A stretch of DNA of 64,000 nt from CAXXFQ01 sp963674475 (GTDB lineage Bacteria > Planctomycetota > Planctomycetia > Pirellulales > Thermoguttaceae). Location of the stretch: the NCBI GenBank assembly GCA_963674475.2, contig CAXXFQ010000033.1, positions 62,001-126,000 of the forward strand, given 5' to 3'. Every line of letters starts with the position of its first letter. Position 1 is the first letter of the stretch. The notes beneath the pieces were generated by a model. It worked only from the letters and a program-made list of their open reading frames with translations. It was not told the origin of the DNA and did no database searches. Shown here piece after piece: positions 8,198 to 16,180 of the stretch. The translations under genes were made by a program, and so were the position numbers.

Positions 8198-9330
8198 CGC
8201 TGGGACGCCCCCTTGGTATTGCCGTCAAGGCCGTTTGGCGGGGCGTCTTCCCTGGGAATCGGCTGTCGACCCTCGGGAGTCGTAAAATAACCCCGTTTGA
8301 GAAAACGGGTCGTGCAGCGGATCACCATCGGGTCTTTCATGATGAACGTGTGGAGCTCCGGGATCACCATGAAATCGGCCGCCCCGGGCAATCGGGCGCT
8401 TTCGATCGAGACGGTCCCATCGTCGTTGCCCGGCAGAAACGGATTGAATCCCCGTTGGTCGTCGCGTCCACCGGCGATGATGCCGAATTCCAGCGGCGGG
8501 ATCACCAGTTTTTTCTCGGTTGTCGTCCATTCGGGGCCGAGCTCTTGAAGTGGTCGGCCATTGACCATTGCCAAAAGATCGTTTTTCGAGGCGGCCAACG
8601 CCATGAGCGACCCGTGATTCGGCGGGGCGATCATCACCATCCGTCGAAGTCGCGGGTCGATTCGCCCGTCGTGTGTCTGTTGATAATCGTACAGATAACG
8701 GCGAATGATGATGTTGCCCAAACTGTGGGCGACGAACGAGATTTCCTCGATCCCTTTGAGGCTTTGGATGATCTTATCGAGCATCTGGGCGTGTTCGGCG
8801 ATCGATCCGCGGGTGCTGGGGTATTCGACGTTGAAAACCAGATAATCGGTTTCGTCCCGGATCGCCTGAGTCAGTTTTTCCATTCGGGTATGGGTGCAGA
8901 TCAACCCGTGCAGGACCAAAACGGCCCGGCCTCGCATGGGCGGAAGCCTTTTTTCCTTTCGGATTTCCGCCAGTTTGTTGCGGCACTCGTTGAACGTCCC
9001 CGAGGTGTGCCGAAACGCGTTGCCGTCCAACAGCCGACAGTGGCCGGTCAGCGCGTTGCGTTGGATCCGCCAGTCGTGGAAGAAAAACTCGTCGGCCCAG
9101 AACTGTTTTCCCCCGAGCGTTGGCAGAGGAATCCACTCCTCCTCCCCGGTCGACGGTCTTTGGTTACGGTCACGGCCACGATCTTGGGCCAAAAGCGATC
9201 CGCCATGGAGGGTGCCCAAAGCCGACAGGAAAACCAGGACAGCAAGAAAGTACCCAAGACGGCGCGCACCGGGGGCGTTTCGTGAAAACAGCAGGAATTT
9301 CCAGGCAAAGACCATAACGGGTATCCGCAC
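8194..9330 (-). CDS. Alpha/beta-hydrolase, lipase-like, membrane-anchored or secreted
   Basis: The N-terminus has a basic start and a hydrophobic segment (about residues 24-43) that ends near LLAQD, so the protein is probably exported or anchored. The hydrolase core begins about residue 115 with VLVLHGLICTHTRM, and the nucleophile elbow is VAHSLGN (about residues 199-205), an A-H-S-L-G variant of GxSxG. PPNHGS follows, as in lipases and PGAP1-like esterases. A catalytic Asp is likely in GNDDGTVS and the His in ELHTFIM near the C-terminus. GTG at 9328-9330 is the longest start and an ATG at 9315 is an alternative; neither has a strong ribosome site. It is translationally coupled to ruvX. Confidence 0.75.
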   Translation of the reverse strand: MRIPVMVFAWKFLLFSRNAPGARRLGYFLAVLVFLSALGTLHGGSLLAQDRGRDRNQRPSTGEEEWIPLPTLGGKQFWADEFFFHDWRIQRNALTGHCRLLDGNAFRHTSGTFNECRNKLAEIRKEKRLPPMRGRAVLVLHGLICTHTRMEKLTQAIRDETDYLVFNVEYPSTRGSIAEHAQMLDKIIQSLKGIEEISFVAHSLGNIIIRRYLYDYQQTHDGRIDPRLRRMVMIAPPNHGSLMALAASKNDLLAMVNGRPLQELGPEWTTTEKKLVIPPLEFGIIAGGRDDQRGFNPFLPGNDDGTVSIESARLPGAADFMVIPELHTFIMKDPMVIRCTTRFLKRGYFTTPEGRQPIPREDAPPNGLDGNTKGASQR

Positions 9331-9465
9331 ACGCCAAGGGTGAAAAATCGTCCATTTCGATTTTCCCTCTATGGTAGCCGGATACGCTGAAAAAACAAGA
9401 CGAACCGTACGCGAGGTTTGCCTACTATTGCTATTTTTACAGGAGGAAAGACCGTCTCCCCCCCC

Positions 9466-9876
9466 TTACTCGGTCGGGATCGAAAGACTGAGCGAGACGA
9501 TTTGGACGATCGAGCCGGTGGTCCAATCGACGGCCCTTGTCGTCAGGTCGGCCTCCGCGGTACCGACCGTTCCGTCGGCGATCGGGGTGTCGTTGCCATC
9601 GAAGATTCGAAACCAGGCGGCCGTCCCGTTGGCCAAGGCAAGGGTCGTCTCGACCGGGTTCAACGCGGCCGATCCGTTGGTCGCGGTGCCAAAAGCGGTT
9701 GAATCCAAGGGGAATTCGGCCAGTTTGGTCTGGGTCGTGACGGCCGTCTGCGGATCGGCCGGTTTTGTGCCGTCGTAGACTGCCAGCCGTCCCGGGCCGC
9801 CGATATCGACCAAGTCGACCACCGTGTTGCAGGCGGCGTTGCGAGCCGAGTCGGAGAGAATGAAAGCGTGGGCCAT
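9466..9876 (-). CDS. Phage virion-like small protein (cassette gene 4)
   Basis: A 136-residue protein starting MAHAFILSDSARNAACNTVV. The pattern SDxARNAAC...VVDLVD followed by LAVYDGTKP and a beta-rich remainder with AAWFRIFDGNDT is one I remember from small proteins in phage structural gene clusters, but no function is known to me. No signal peptide or membrane segment. It is the last gene of a four-gene minus-strand cassette and follows the LamG-like gene after 45 bases. Alternative: a domesticated copy used by the host. Confidence 0.5.
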   Translation of the reverse strand: MAHAFILSDSARNAACNTVVDLVDIGGPGRLAVYDGTKPADPQTAVTTQTKLAEFPLDSTAFGTATNGSAALNPVETTLALANGTAAWFRIFDGNDTPIADGTVGTAEADLTTRAVDWTTGSIVQIVSLSLSIPTE

Positions 9877-9921
9877 AATTGGGGGGTCCTCGTGGTGAAT
9901 TTGTCGGCAGGGTTCAAGACG

Positions 9922-10887
9922 CTACGAAGGGGCCTCGGGAGACGAGACGCGTACTTCAGTCGCGAGGGCCCCGGTTTGAAAGCACGATCCGGCCGCGGTC
10001 GATCCGGAGCGAATCTGGGCCGCTTCCACATCGAGCGACTGGGGCCATTTTCGAATCCAGCCGTCGGCTTCGACCGTGCTTGCCAGGTCACCGGCCAGTT
10101 CGAGCAGACGAACCGAACGGGCCGGGCGTCGGGCGGATTTCAACCAGCCGATCGGATCGGTTGGCAACCGTTCCAGGACCCGAGAGTAAACGCCCAGGTA
10201 GGCGAACTGGCCGAAAAAGCTGGTCCCGGCCGTAAAAAGTTGGTTTTGCCCCAAAAGGCCGTTCACCGTCGACCAGGCAAACCGGCGGCTGGTCGCGGTC
10301 TGGCCGGAAGCAATCGGTTGTCCGTCGAGCCAAGCGCGATAGGTCAAACCGTTGTAACTCAAGGTATAGCGGTGCCAGTCGGTCCGATTGAAACCGGAGA
10401 CCGAAATCGGGCACTCAATCAAAGGGTCCCCTTCGGCGTCGACCATGAGACTCACGGTATCGTTTTCCACCTTGAACCAGAGGGCCGAGTCGATCGCCGT
10501 GCTATTGTCGGCCACAAGCAGCTGGAGTTTGGTTTGGGCCGTACTGGAAGTCAGTTGACAAACCAGATCGACCGTCCAGTTTTTGTCTGGAACACTCGGG
10601 ACGCCGGGCACCAGGCAGGTCGGCATTGAAATCGTATTTCTCAAAAGCGTCACGGCATCGCCCAGGGGGCCCTTCGTCCAGCGGAAATCCCGAGGAAGGA
10701 TCCCGCTGGAATAAATGAACCCATGAGAAAGCGTCCGCCCCAAGCTGTCGTGGAACTGGTCGATCGTCGTTCCCACAGCGGGAACCACGGCCCATGCGGG
10801 CCACGCTTCCGGCGTGCTCGATTCCCACCGTAGTCGGCCGGTGTCGAATCGAGCTGCGGGAAGGCAATCCGGATAGCTGGTGATCAT
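9922..10887 (-). CDS. LamG/concanavalin-A-like domain protein of virion-like cassette (gene 3)
   Basis: 321 residues, beta-rich. The middle (about residues 95-240) reads like a LamG/ConA-like jelly roll: NWTVDLVCQL, LWFKVENDTVSLMVD, WHRYTLSYNGLTYRAWLDGQPI and FAYLGVYSRVLE fit the strand order of this fold. No signal peptide is seen, as in tail or capsid proteins and unlike secreted enzymes. The ATG at 10,885-10,887 overlaps the stop of the preceding gene (ATGA). A surface-binding or virion-decoration role is inferred from the fold and neighbours only. Confidence 0.55.
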   Translation of the reverse strand: MITSYPDCLPAARFDTGRLRWESSTPEAWPAWAVVPAVGTTIDQFHDSLGRTLSHGFIYSSGILPRDFRWTKGPLGDAVTLLRNTISMPTCLVPGVPSVPDKNWTVDLVCQLTSSTAQTKLQLLVADNSTAIDSALWFKVENDTVSLMVDAEGDPLIECPISVSGFNRTDWHRYTLSYNGLTYRAWLDGQPIASGQTATSRRFAWSTVNGLLGQNQLFTAGTSFFGQFAYLGVYSRVLERLPTDPIGWLKSARRPARSVRLLELAGDLASTVEADGWIRKWPQSLDVEAAQIRSGSTAAGSCFQTGALATEVRVSSPEAPS

Positions 10888-11315
10888 GCGGTTGCCACCT
10901 GTTCTCGATAGGTATAGGTTTTTAACGTGATTCGAACTTCTTCATCGAAATCGCCACCGAAGACCAGGAGCTTCAATTTGAACGGGGCCAAGGGAATCGA
11001 ACCGGCCGTTTGTCGCAACGGAAAAGTGTTCGGCAAAAGCATCGTGGCCACGGGCGGCTTTAACGGCTTGGTGCCGGTATTACCCGTTTCGTAGTTGGTC
11101 CCGTCGAAAGCGTAAAGAAGAAAGATTTCGATCGGTTTATTGGCGGTCGGAGTGTATTCTTCTTCTTCGACGAGAAGCTCCAACGCCAGCCATGGATCGC
11201 GATAGGTCGCGTTGTCGATCTCGGTACTGAAGCGACCCGTGCCGTAAGTAAGACACGTGTTGTCAATTCCGCTGGGCCGACTGGTCGCACTATCCCAAGG
11301 AAAGGTAACTGCCAT
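10884..11315 (-). CDS. Phage virion-like protein (cassette gene 2)
   Basis: 143 residues from ATG 11,313-11,315, which has GGAGGGG eight bases upstream; this decides the start over the TTG-type codon further out. Strand-rich sequence with LLYAFDGTNYETG, PVATMLLPNTFPL and FKLKLLVFGG resembles small structural proteins of tailed phages that sit next to LamG-type fibre genes. No signal peptide. The stop codon of cassette gene 1 lies two bases before this ATG and this stop overlaps the LamG gene, so the genes form one operon. Confidence 0.5.
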   Translation of the reverse strand: MAVTFPWDSATSRPSGIDNTCLTYGTGRFSTEIDNATYRDPWLALELLVEEEEYTPTANKPIEIFLLYAFDGTNYETGNTGTKPLKPPVATMLLPNTFPLRQTAGSIPLAPFKLKLLVFGGDFDEEVRITLKTYTYREQVATA

Positions 11316-11316
11316 C

Positions 11317-11625
11317 TTAGTTCCCCTCCGTCGCGAAGTCGTTGACCAGGTCGGCGACAACCGTTTGGACGCCGCTGTCGGTCGTCTGCTCGGGATCGGT
11401 GATGGTCGCGTTAGTCAGAATACGCAAACGCATCTGATTTACCATGGCTTCCGGTTGTTGCTCGGCCTGCTGGGCCCATGCCAATCGGGCCGCGTGGTTC
11501 GTGGTGGTCGGGGCTTCGCCTCGGATGTCACGCGCGGCGACCACCACGGCGACGTACGCTTGACGCCAAAGGGGATGCTGTCCGATCGGTAATTTGAGGA
11601 TGGCGTACTGGGTGTCGTAGTTCAT
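11317..11625 (-). CDS. Hypothetical protein, first gene of virion-like cassette
   Basis: 102 residues starting MNYDTQYAILKLPIGQHPLW. Mostly helical, with an acidic C-terminus; I do not recognise a domain. It starts at ATG 11,623-11,625 with a poor ribosome site and ends one base before the strong GGAGG-led start of gene 2. Its place at the head of the cassette suggests a small accessory structural protein, but this is a guess from context. Confidence 0.5.
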   Translation of the reverse strand: MNYDTQYAILKLPIGQHPLWRQAYVAVVVAARDIRGEAPTTTNHAARLAWAQQAEQQPEAMVNQMRLRILTNATITDPEQTTDSGVQTVVADLVNDFATEGN

Positions 11626-12475
11626 GATTAAAGGTTCTCTGAAGGGATACGAGGAAAGGCCGTTTTGTCAGGACCGAGACGGTCGCCGAAGCCCTGGCCG
11701 GAACAAGTGGTCCCTCACCGAGGGGCGTGATTTGTCTCCGTCATTCCGGCGACCACGGCCCCCATCTAATCACCAAAACCGGCAAGTGTCAAAGCAAGAA
11801 TTGGCCACTGCCAGGAGGAGCGAAGTCGTGTTTTTTTGAAGAAGGTATTTCTAAAAGGGAGAGCCGCTTGCGGAAAAAACGCTCACGAGACCGGTTTTCA
11901 ACGCACCACGTCGGGAAGCCGTGGTATCGCTTGTTGCGAGTGAAAGAGTGGGAGATGTCCAACTAAGGGAAAACCGACGAACCAACTCAAGCGAGGGTGT
12001 TCCCCAAAGGGGGTGATAACGCGATAACTCAGTGAGAATCGCTCTAACCCGAACGTTCCGACTCCAGACTTTCCCGGATGGCCGTGGCGGTTTTTGACAA
12101 TCTCCGAGGTGTGATCTAGGATTAAATTAGTTCGGCTGTCCGTTGACCGACCGGGGATAACCAACGCTTTTCTTATCCCGATCGGGGATTTCTCCCGAGG
12201 TAAATACGCCCTCGTCGAAAGGACCGGCCCGACCGGCACGAAAAGGCAGCTCGTCTCACGGTTTAGGCTTTTTCCCTTGTGCTTGGAAGCTCCTTTTTGT
12301 TGCGAACGAGAACCGTTGTTGAACCTCTCCTTTCAGAAGTAATCGACGATGCTTTTTGAAAGGGGAAGTGCGAAGTCGAGATAGGACAGACGGTTCGCCC
12401 CTTGTTTTTTCCTTTGAGCCCATGTCGGCAAAGAGGCAATCCTGAAAGGCAACCTGGTTTCCGGGAGTCCGATTC
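11626..12475. other. Intergenic region, no gene recognised
   Basis: 850 bases between the divergent cassette (minus) and the PilZ gene (plus). No reading frame looks like a protein and I see no repeat from the families found elsewhere. It should contain both promoters. The length and lack of genes fit a decayed edge of a mobile element, but no attachment site is visible. Confidence 0.4.
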
Positions 12476-12931
12476 ATGAATACCACAATGAATGACCCAT
12501 CGTTGAATTTACCGATGGCAGAAGAGACTCGAGAGATGCTCTCGGGTTCGCCTGATGAAATCAGCGCGCAAGTTGGCGGTCTGTTGGCCAGCTTGTACCC
12601 GCAAAACAATGTTATGGAGCGACGATCCGAACGTCGGTTTCCGTTTCCCTATCTGATTCACCTGACCCCGGTGGAAACCGAAGGGAACGAAGCGGAGGGA
12701 GAGGCTGTCGTCGTGGTCGGCAAGCATCTCTCGACCAAGGGGGTCGGATTCTTCCACCCCAAACCGCTTCCTTATCGACGGATGATCGCTTCGTTTGAAA
12801 CGGGCAACGGCGCCTGGCTGAGCTTCCTTATCGACTTGACTTGGTGTCGGTTCACCCGCCAAGGCTGGTACGAAAGTGGGGGGCGATTTGTTCAAGCGGT
12901 CACTCCGCCCTTCGAATCGTTTCCGCAGTAA
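12476..12931 (+). CDS. PilZ-domain protein
   Basis: PilZ domains bind cyclic di-GMP through an RxxxR motif and a [D/N]xSxxG motif. Here RRSERR (about residues 44-49) gives the first, and KHLSTKGVGF (about residues 83-92) gives a version of the second with His-Leu in place of the usual Asp/Asn region. Beta strands follow to the end, GGRFVQAVTPPF. The domain fills residues 43-145 of 151 and there is no output domain, so it likely acts by protein contact. ATG 12,476 has GGGAG ten bases upstream. The changed second motif may weaken c-di-GMP binding. Stands alone. Confidence 0.65.
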   Translation: MNTTMNDPSLNLPMAEETREMLSGSPDEISAQVGGLLASLYPQNNVMERRSERRFPFPYLIHLTPVETEGNEAEGEAVVVVGKHLSTKGVGFFHPKPLPYRRMIASFETGNGAWLSFLIDLTWCRFTRQGWYESGGRFVQAVTPPFESFPQ

Positions 12932-13437
12932 GCGCGGTCCATTCCCACCTTGCTTCTTGGGGAAGATGAAATCGGCCCCGGTGTGTGGCTGATATTCTCT
13001 GGATAAGAAGCGAGCCGACCGGCTTGCACGCGTATCTAAATCCACTTCCCTCTAAAAGGGTATTCTTTTTTCCCTTTTTCTTGAGTCGGTCGATCGAAAA
13101 GTCCCCGATTCTCATCTCTGCACGTAAGTGTCCATCTAGGGAATCGACGTCCTTGCCATGCTGTGGAGGGGGCCATTGTTGGGCGACGGCGAATCGCCTC
13201 TTTTTCTCCCGATGGCAGAAGGTCTATTTTAAATGGAAATGTTTAGGCCGGTTTTGCCGCTAAGCAATTCCGATCGTAGGGGTCGCGTTGCGACGCACTT
13301 CACTTCTTTTAACGTTTCTGGTGAAAAAGACTTCACACGATCCGGGTCTCTTGTTAGCATCGGAAAGTGTAAGGAGTTAGCCTTCACTGCACGTGTTCAT
13401 CTGCTACCTTTTGTCCAAGTTCGAAGGTGCCAATTTT
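12932..13437. other. Intergenic region, no gene recognised
   Basis: About 500 bases between the PilZ gene and a hypothetical gene on the same strand. A GTG at 13,393 would extend the next gene upstream by 15 residues, but its AAGGAG is too far away. No repeat or RNA gene is seen. Confidence 0.4.
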
Positions 13438-13995
13438 ATGGTCGATTCTCGTCGCCCCCATAGTGTGGAGGTAGAAGAGCTTTTGCGAAACGCCGAGCTT
13501 CGCAATGAACTCGAGCCGTTTTATGACGAGTCAATAACTCGCGTCAATGTGCAACATTTGCCCTTGGCGGCCGAGAACGACTATCTGGCGTCGATGTTGG
13601 CCTGGGAAGAGGCACCGATCCTGCCGATCTATCGCTGGTTCGACCCTGAACTCCGTCCGCCCCGACCGGCCGCTTTGGATGACGAAAATCTCCACGATGT
13701 TCTGTGGGATCTCGTTTATCAACTGTACGAAAAGCGAATCCTGCTCGATTTTACCGACCACCTTTCGGATCGTGATCTGTACTGCCTGATCTGTCGCGAT
13801 ATTCTTCCGGCACGGGAAAAGAAGTTGGATTTGGCCCGGAATTTCCTCCATTGGGACTGTAGCGGCAGTTCGGAGGTCTGGTTGCAGTTCTATGCGACCG
13901 ACGAGGAACGTCAGCAATGGGCCGAGACCTATCGTCTCCCGTTGCCCGAGACCGAAGAGCCGCCCCATCCGCGTTGTCTCCCTCGAGAACTATAG
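13438..13995 (+). CDS. Hypothetical acidic protein
   Basis: 185 residues starting MVDSRRPHSVEVEELLRNAE. The protein is acidic and mostly helical, with a conserved-looking core PILPIYRWFDPELRPPRP and LHDVLWDLVYQLYEKRIL; I do not recognise the family. No signal peptide or membrane segment. A pair of Cys is in LYCLICRDILP, similar to half of a zinc knuckle, but no second pair is present. ATG 13,438 is preferred over an upstream GTG. It ends 56 bases before the pterin synthase gene on the same strand, and the two may form an operon. Confidence 0.6.
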   Translation: MVDSRRPHSVEVEELLRNAELRNELEPFYDESITRVNVQHLPLAAENDYLASMLAWEEAPILPIYRWFDPELRPPRPAALDDENLHDVLWDLVYQLYEKRILLDFTDHLSDRDLYCLICRDILPAREKKLDLARNFLHWDCSGSSEVWLQFYATDEERQQWAETYRLPLPETEEPPHPRCLPREL

Positions 13996-14051
13996 CGTTG
14001 GAGCCCTTTTTCGGCGATTATTTGCCCCTCCTTTTTCAAGGTTCGGAGTCG

Positions 14052-14555
14052 ATGGAATCGTATCACATTCGTGTCGAAGGAAAAGATCTGACCTTCAGCG
14101 CGGCGCATTTCATCGTTCTCCAGCCGCGGCTTATCGAATCGCTTCACGGCCACGACTTCACGGTCGCCGTCGAGTGGACCGGTTCTCTGGGGGAGCACGG
14201 TTACGTGGTCGATTTCTGTCTCCTTCGCGAGACGCTCCGCGGAATCGTCTCCGCATGGGACCACAAGATCCTCCTGCCCAGTGGACATCCGGAAATCTGC
14301 CTGGACGTTCAAGAGAGCCAGGTCGATCTTTCTTTCCACCGTCGCCGGTGGAGTTTTCCCCACGGCGATTGTGTCGTTTTGCCTATTCTCAATACGACGG
14401 CCGAGTGTCTTGCTCGGGAGATTGGCGATCGGCTTCTGGTGGAACTGGCTCGGGTTTCTCCTTCGATCGGGCGGCCGGACCGGCTGCGAATTGAGCTTGA
14501 TGAAGGGACCGGTAATCGGGCGATGGTGGAATGGAAGTTTGAAGGCGAAGCGTAG
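14052..14555 (+). CDS. 6-pyruvoyl-tetrahydropterin synthase/QueD family, PTPS-III-like
   Basis: COG0720 family enzyme of 167 residues. Zinc ligands are visible as SAAHF (His about residue 18) and LHGHDF (two His about residues 31 and 33); VVDF and the DHKILLP stretch (catalytic Asp-His) are in place, and NTTAECLAREI gives the usual C-terminal block. The catalytic Cys of QueD (CxxxHGH) is missing: the sequence reads IESLHGH. This fits the ExxHGH motif described for PTPS-III, which converts dihydroneopterin triphosphate to 6-hydroxymethyl-dihydropterin and can replace FolB in folate synthesis. ATG 14,052 is chosen because upstream residues are unlike the family. Probable function: folate pathway; assay needed. 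Confidence 0.75.
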   Translation: MESYHIRVEGKDLTFSAAHFIVLQPRLIESLHGHDFTVAVEWTGSLGEHGYVVDFCLLRETLRGIVSAWDHKILLPSGHPEICLDVQESQVDLSFHRRRWSFPHGDCVVLPILNTTAECLAREIGDRLLVELARVSPSIGRPDRLRIELDEGTGNRAMVEWKFEGEA

Positions 14556-14557
14556 AA

Positions 14558-14765
14558 AAAACAAAAAAATAAAAAACAAAGAACAAAAACAGAGGGATTG
14601 CGAAGCAATCCCGGTCCAAAAAGTTTTTGAGGGGAGAGTTTGAGAGGGGACAATTTTCAAAATGTCCCCTCTCATTCTAGAAACACTGGTGACGGCCTCC
14701 GGCCGTCACACCCTTTTCTTTGGATAACGGTTACCTCCCATTCCCGCCTACCATTTCGCGAAAGT
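14558..14765 (+). repeat. 3'-end repeat family A, copy 3
   Basis: After the pterin synthase stop: A-rich tract (14,556-14,592), GGGATTGCGAAGCAATCCC hairpin, CCAAAAAGTTTTTG palindrome, GAGGGGACA/TGTCCCCTC hairpin, then GTGACGGCC/GGCCGTCAC (14,689-14,709) followed by CCCTTTTCTTTGG. The part to 14,765 matches, in reverse complement, the outer part of copy 2. Confidence 0.85.
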
Positions 14766-14879
14766 CCAAACCTTCCGCTTTAAAGCAAAGACTCGACGTT
14801 AAATGGCGGTCTCACCTTTGTGAAATAAGAGAGTTTTTTAAAAGCAAAGCTTGGACTCTAACTCGCAAAAAATAGGTAT

Positions 14880-15058
14880 TCTCGCTTCTGAAGCGTCAAA
14901 GAAAAGAGGCGTGACGGCCGGAGGCCGTCACCTGTTTTTTTTCAATGAGGGGAAACATTTTGAAAATTGTTTCCCCTCAAACGCCCCTTCAAAAACTTTT
15001 TGGACCGCGATTGCTTCGCAATCGCTCTTTCTTTGTCCTTTTTACTTTGTTTTTCATT
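14880..15058 (-). repeat. 3'-end repeat family A, copy 4
   Basis: Read from the kdsB stop codon on the minus strand: A-rich linker, GCGATTGCGAAGCAATCGC, CCAAAAAGTTTTTG, a GGGGAAACA/TGTTTCCCC hairpin, GTGACGGCC/GGCCGTCAC and then a pyrimidine tract. It faces copy 3 between two convergent genes, as copies 1 and 2 do. Confidence 0.85.
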
Positions 15059-15841
15059 TTAGTTCGCGCGTTGTTTTTCTACAAATGCTCGATAATCTTC
15101 CGGCGTATCAATCCCAAAAGTCGGCATGTCAATCACTCCAACCATGATCGAATGGCCCGCGTCAAGAACCCGCAACTGCTCGAGCTTCTCCGTCTGCTCA
15201 AGCGGACAAACGGGCATCTGAGCCAACCGCAATAAGAAGTCGCGCCGATAGGCGTAAAGCCCGACGTGCTGATAAAAAAGCGGCGGATCGGCTTCCAACA
15301 GCGCGTCGGACCACTCGCGCGGATGGGGGATCGGGCTGCGGCTGAAATAAAGCGCGCGGCCGCCCTGATCGAAAACCACTTTCACACAGGCCGGGTCTTC
15401 CAGTTGGGCCCGACTTCGGATCGGCGTGGCCAACGTCGACATGACCGCCTCGGGGTTCTTTTCGAGCAGTTCGACCGCCAAGTCGATCGCCTCGCCCGGC
15501 AGGTCCGGTTCGTCCCCTTGGACGTTGACCAGGATCTGGGCGTCCGACAAATCGCGGGCCACTTCGGCCACTCGGTCGGTGCCGCAGGCGGCGTTCGGGT
15601 CGGTCATGCGCACCTCGCCACCAAAAGCGCGAACCGCCTCGGCAATCCGCTCGTGGTCGGCCGCCACAATGACCCCGTCGGGCCGTTGGGCCTTCAGTGC
15701 CGACTCGTAGGTGTACTGGATCAGCGGTTGGCCCGTTTCGTCCAACAACAGCTTTTCGGGCAAGCGAGACGAGGCCAGTCGGGCCGGAATGACAATATAG
15801 CTGGTCGAGCCTGCAGTGGCGTTTTGGGTCGGTTCTGTCAT
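15059..15841 (-). CDS. kdsB: 3-deoxy-manno-octulosonate cytidylyltransferase KdsB
   Basis: KdsB activates Kdo with CTP to CMP-Kdo for lipopolysaccharide core synthesis in the cytosol. Visible family motifs: IPARLASSRLPEKLL at the nucleotide-binding N-terminus (about residues 16-30), VQGDEPDLPG (about residues 107-116, metal binding), ALYFSRSPIPHPR and the closing GIDTPEDYRAF. 260 residues, near the usual 250. The ATG at 15,839-15,841 is chosen because AAGGAGGA lies just upstream; the longer frame upstream has no such site. Stands alone, with 3' repeat copy 4 after it. Confidence 0.95.
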   Translation of the reverse strand: MTEPTQNATAGSTSYIVIPARLASSRLPEKLLLDETGQPLIQYTYESALKAQRPDGVIVAADHERIAEAVRAFGGEVRMTDPNAACGTDRVAEVARDLSDAQILVNVQGDEPDLPGEAIDLAVELLEKNPEAVMSTLATPIRSRAQLEDPACVKVVFDQGGRALYFSRSPIPHPREWSDALLEADPPLFYQHVGLYAYRRDFLLRLAQMPVCPLEQTEKLEQLRVLDAGHSIMVGVIDMPTFGIDTPEDYRAFVEKQRAN

Positions 15842-16180
15842 CGGGATTCCTCCTTGAAAGGGGGCCAGTTTGGGCACACGGGGCAAGGCAGTCGAAGCGA
15901 CCAAAGGTTTCCTTGGTGTCGGCCGTTCAAGCCGATTGTAATTCGACTTGGCCACTTGGACCTAGACCAATTTGTCTCCATAAATCGAGTGGATGGGTTA
16001 AATGGGGTAAATGAGTGATTCTAGTCGCGTCTCTCACGATCGATTCGGATTGAGAAGTGACGATAACGATTGGAGATTTTAGGTAAGACCTGTCGATTAT
16101 GAGGGTGGTGTATTGAGTGGTCAGGTCTCGATTCGCCTGTGTGAAAATGAGTTTTATCCGCCAAAGGGAGAACGGATTCG

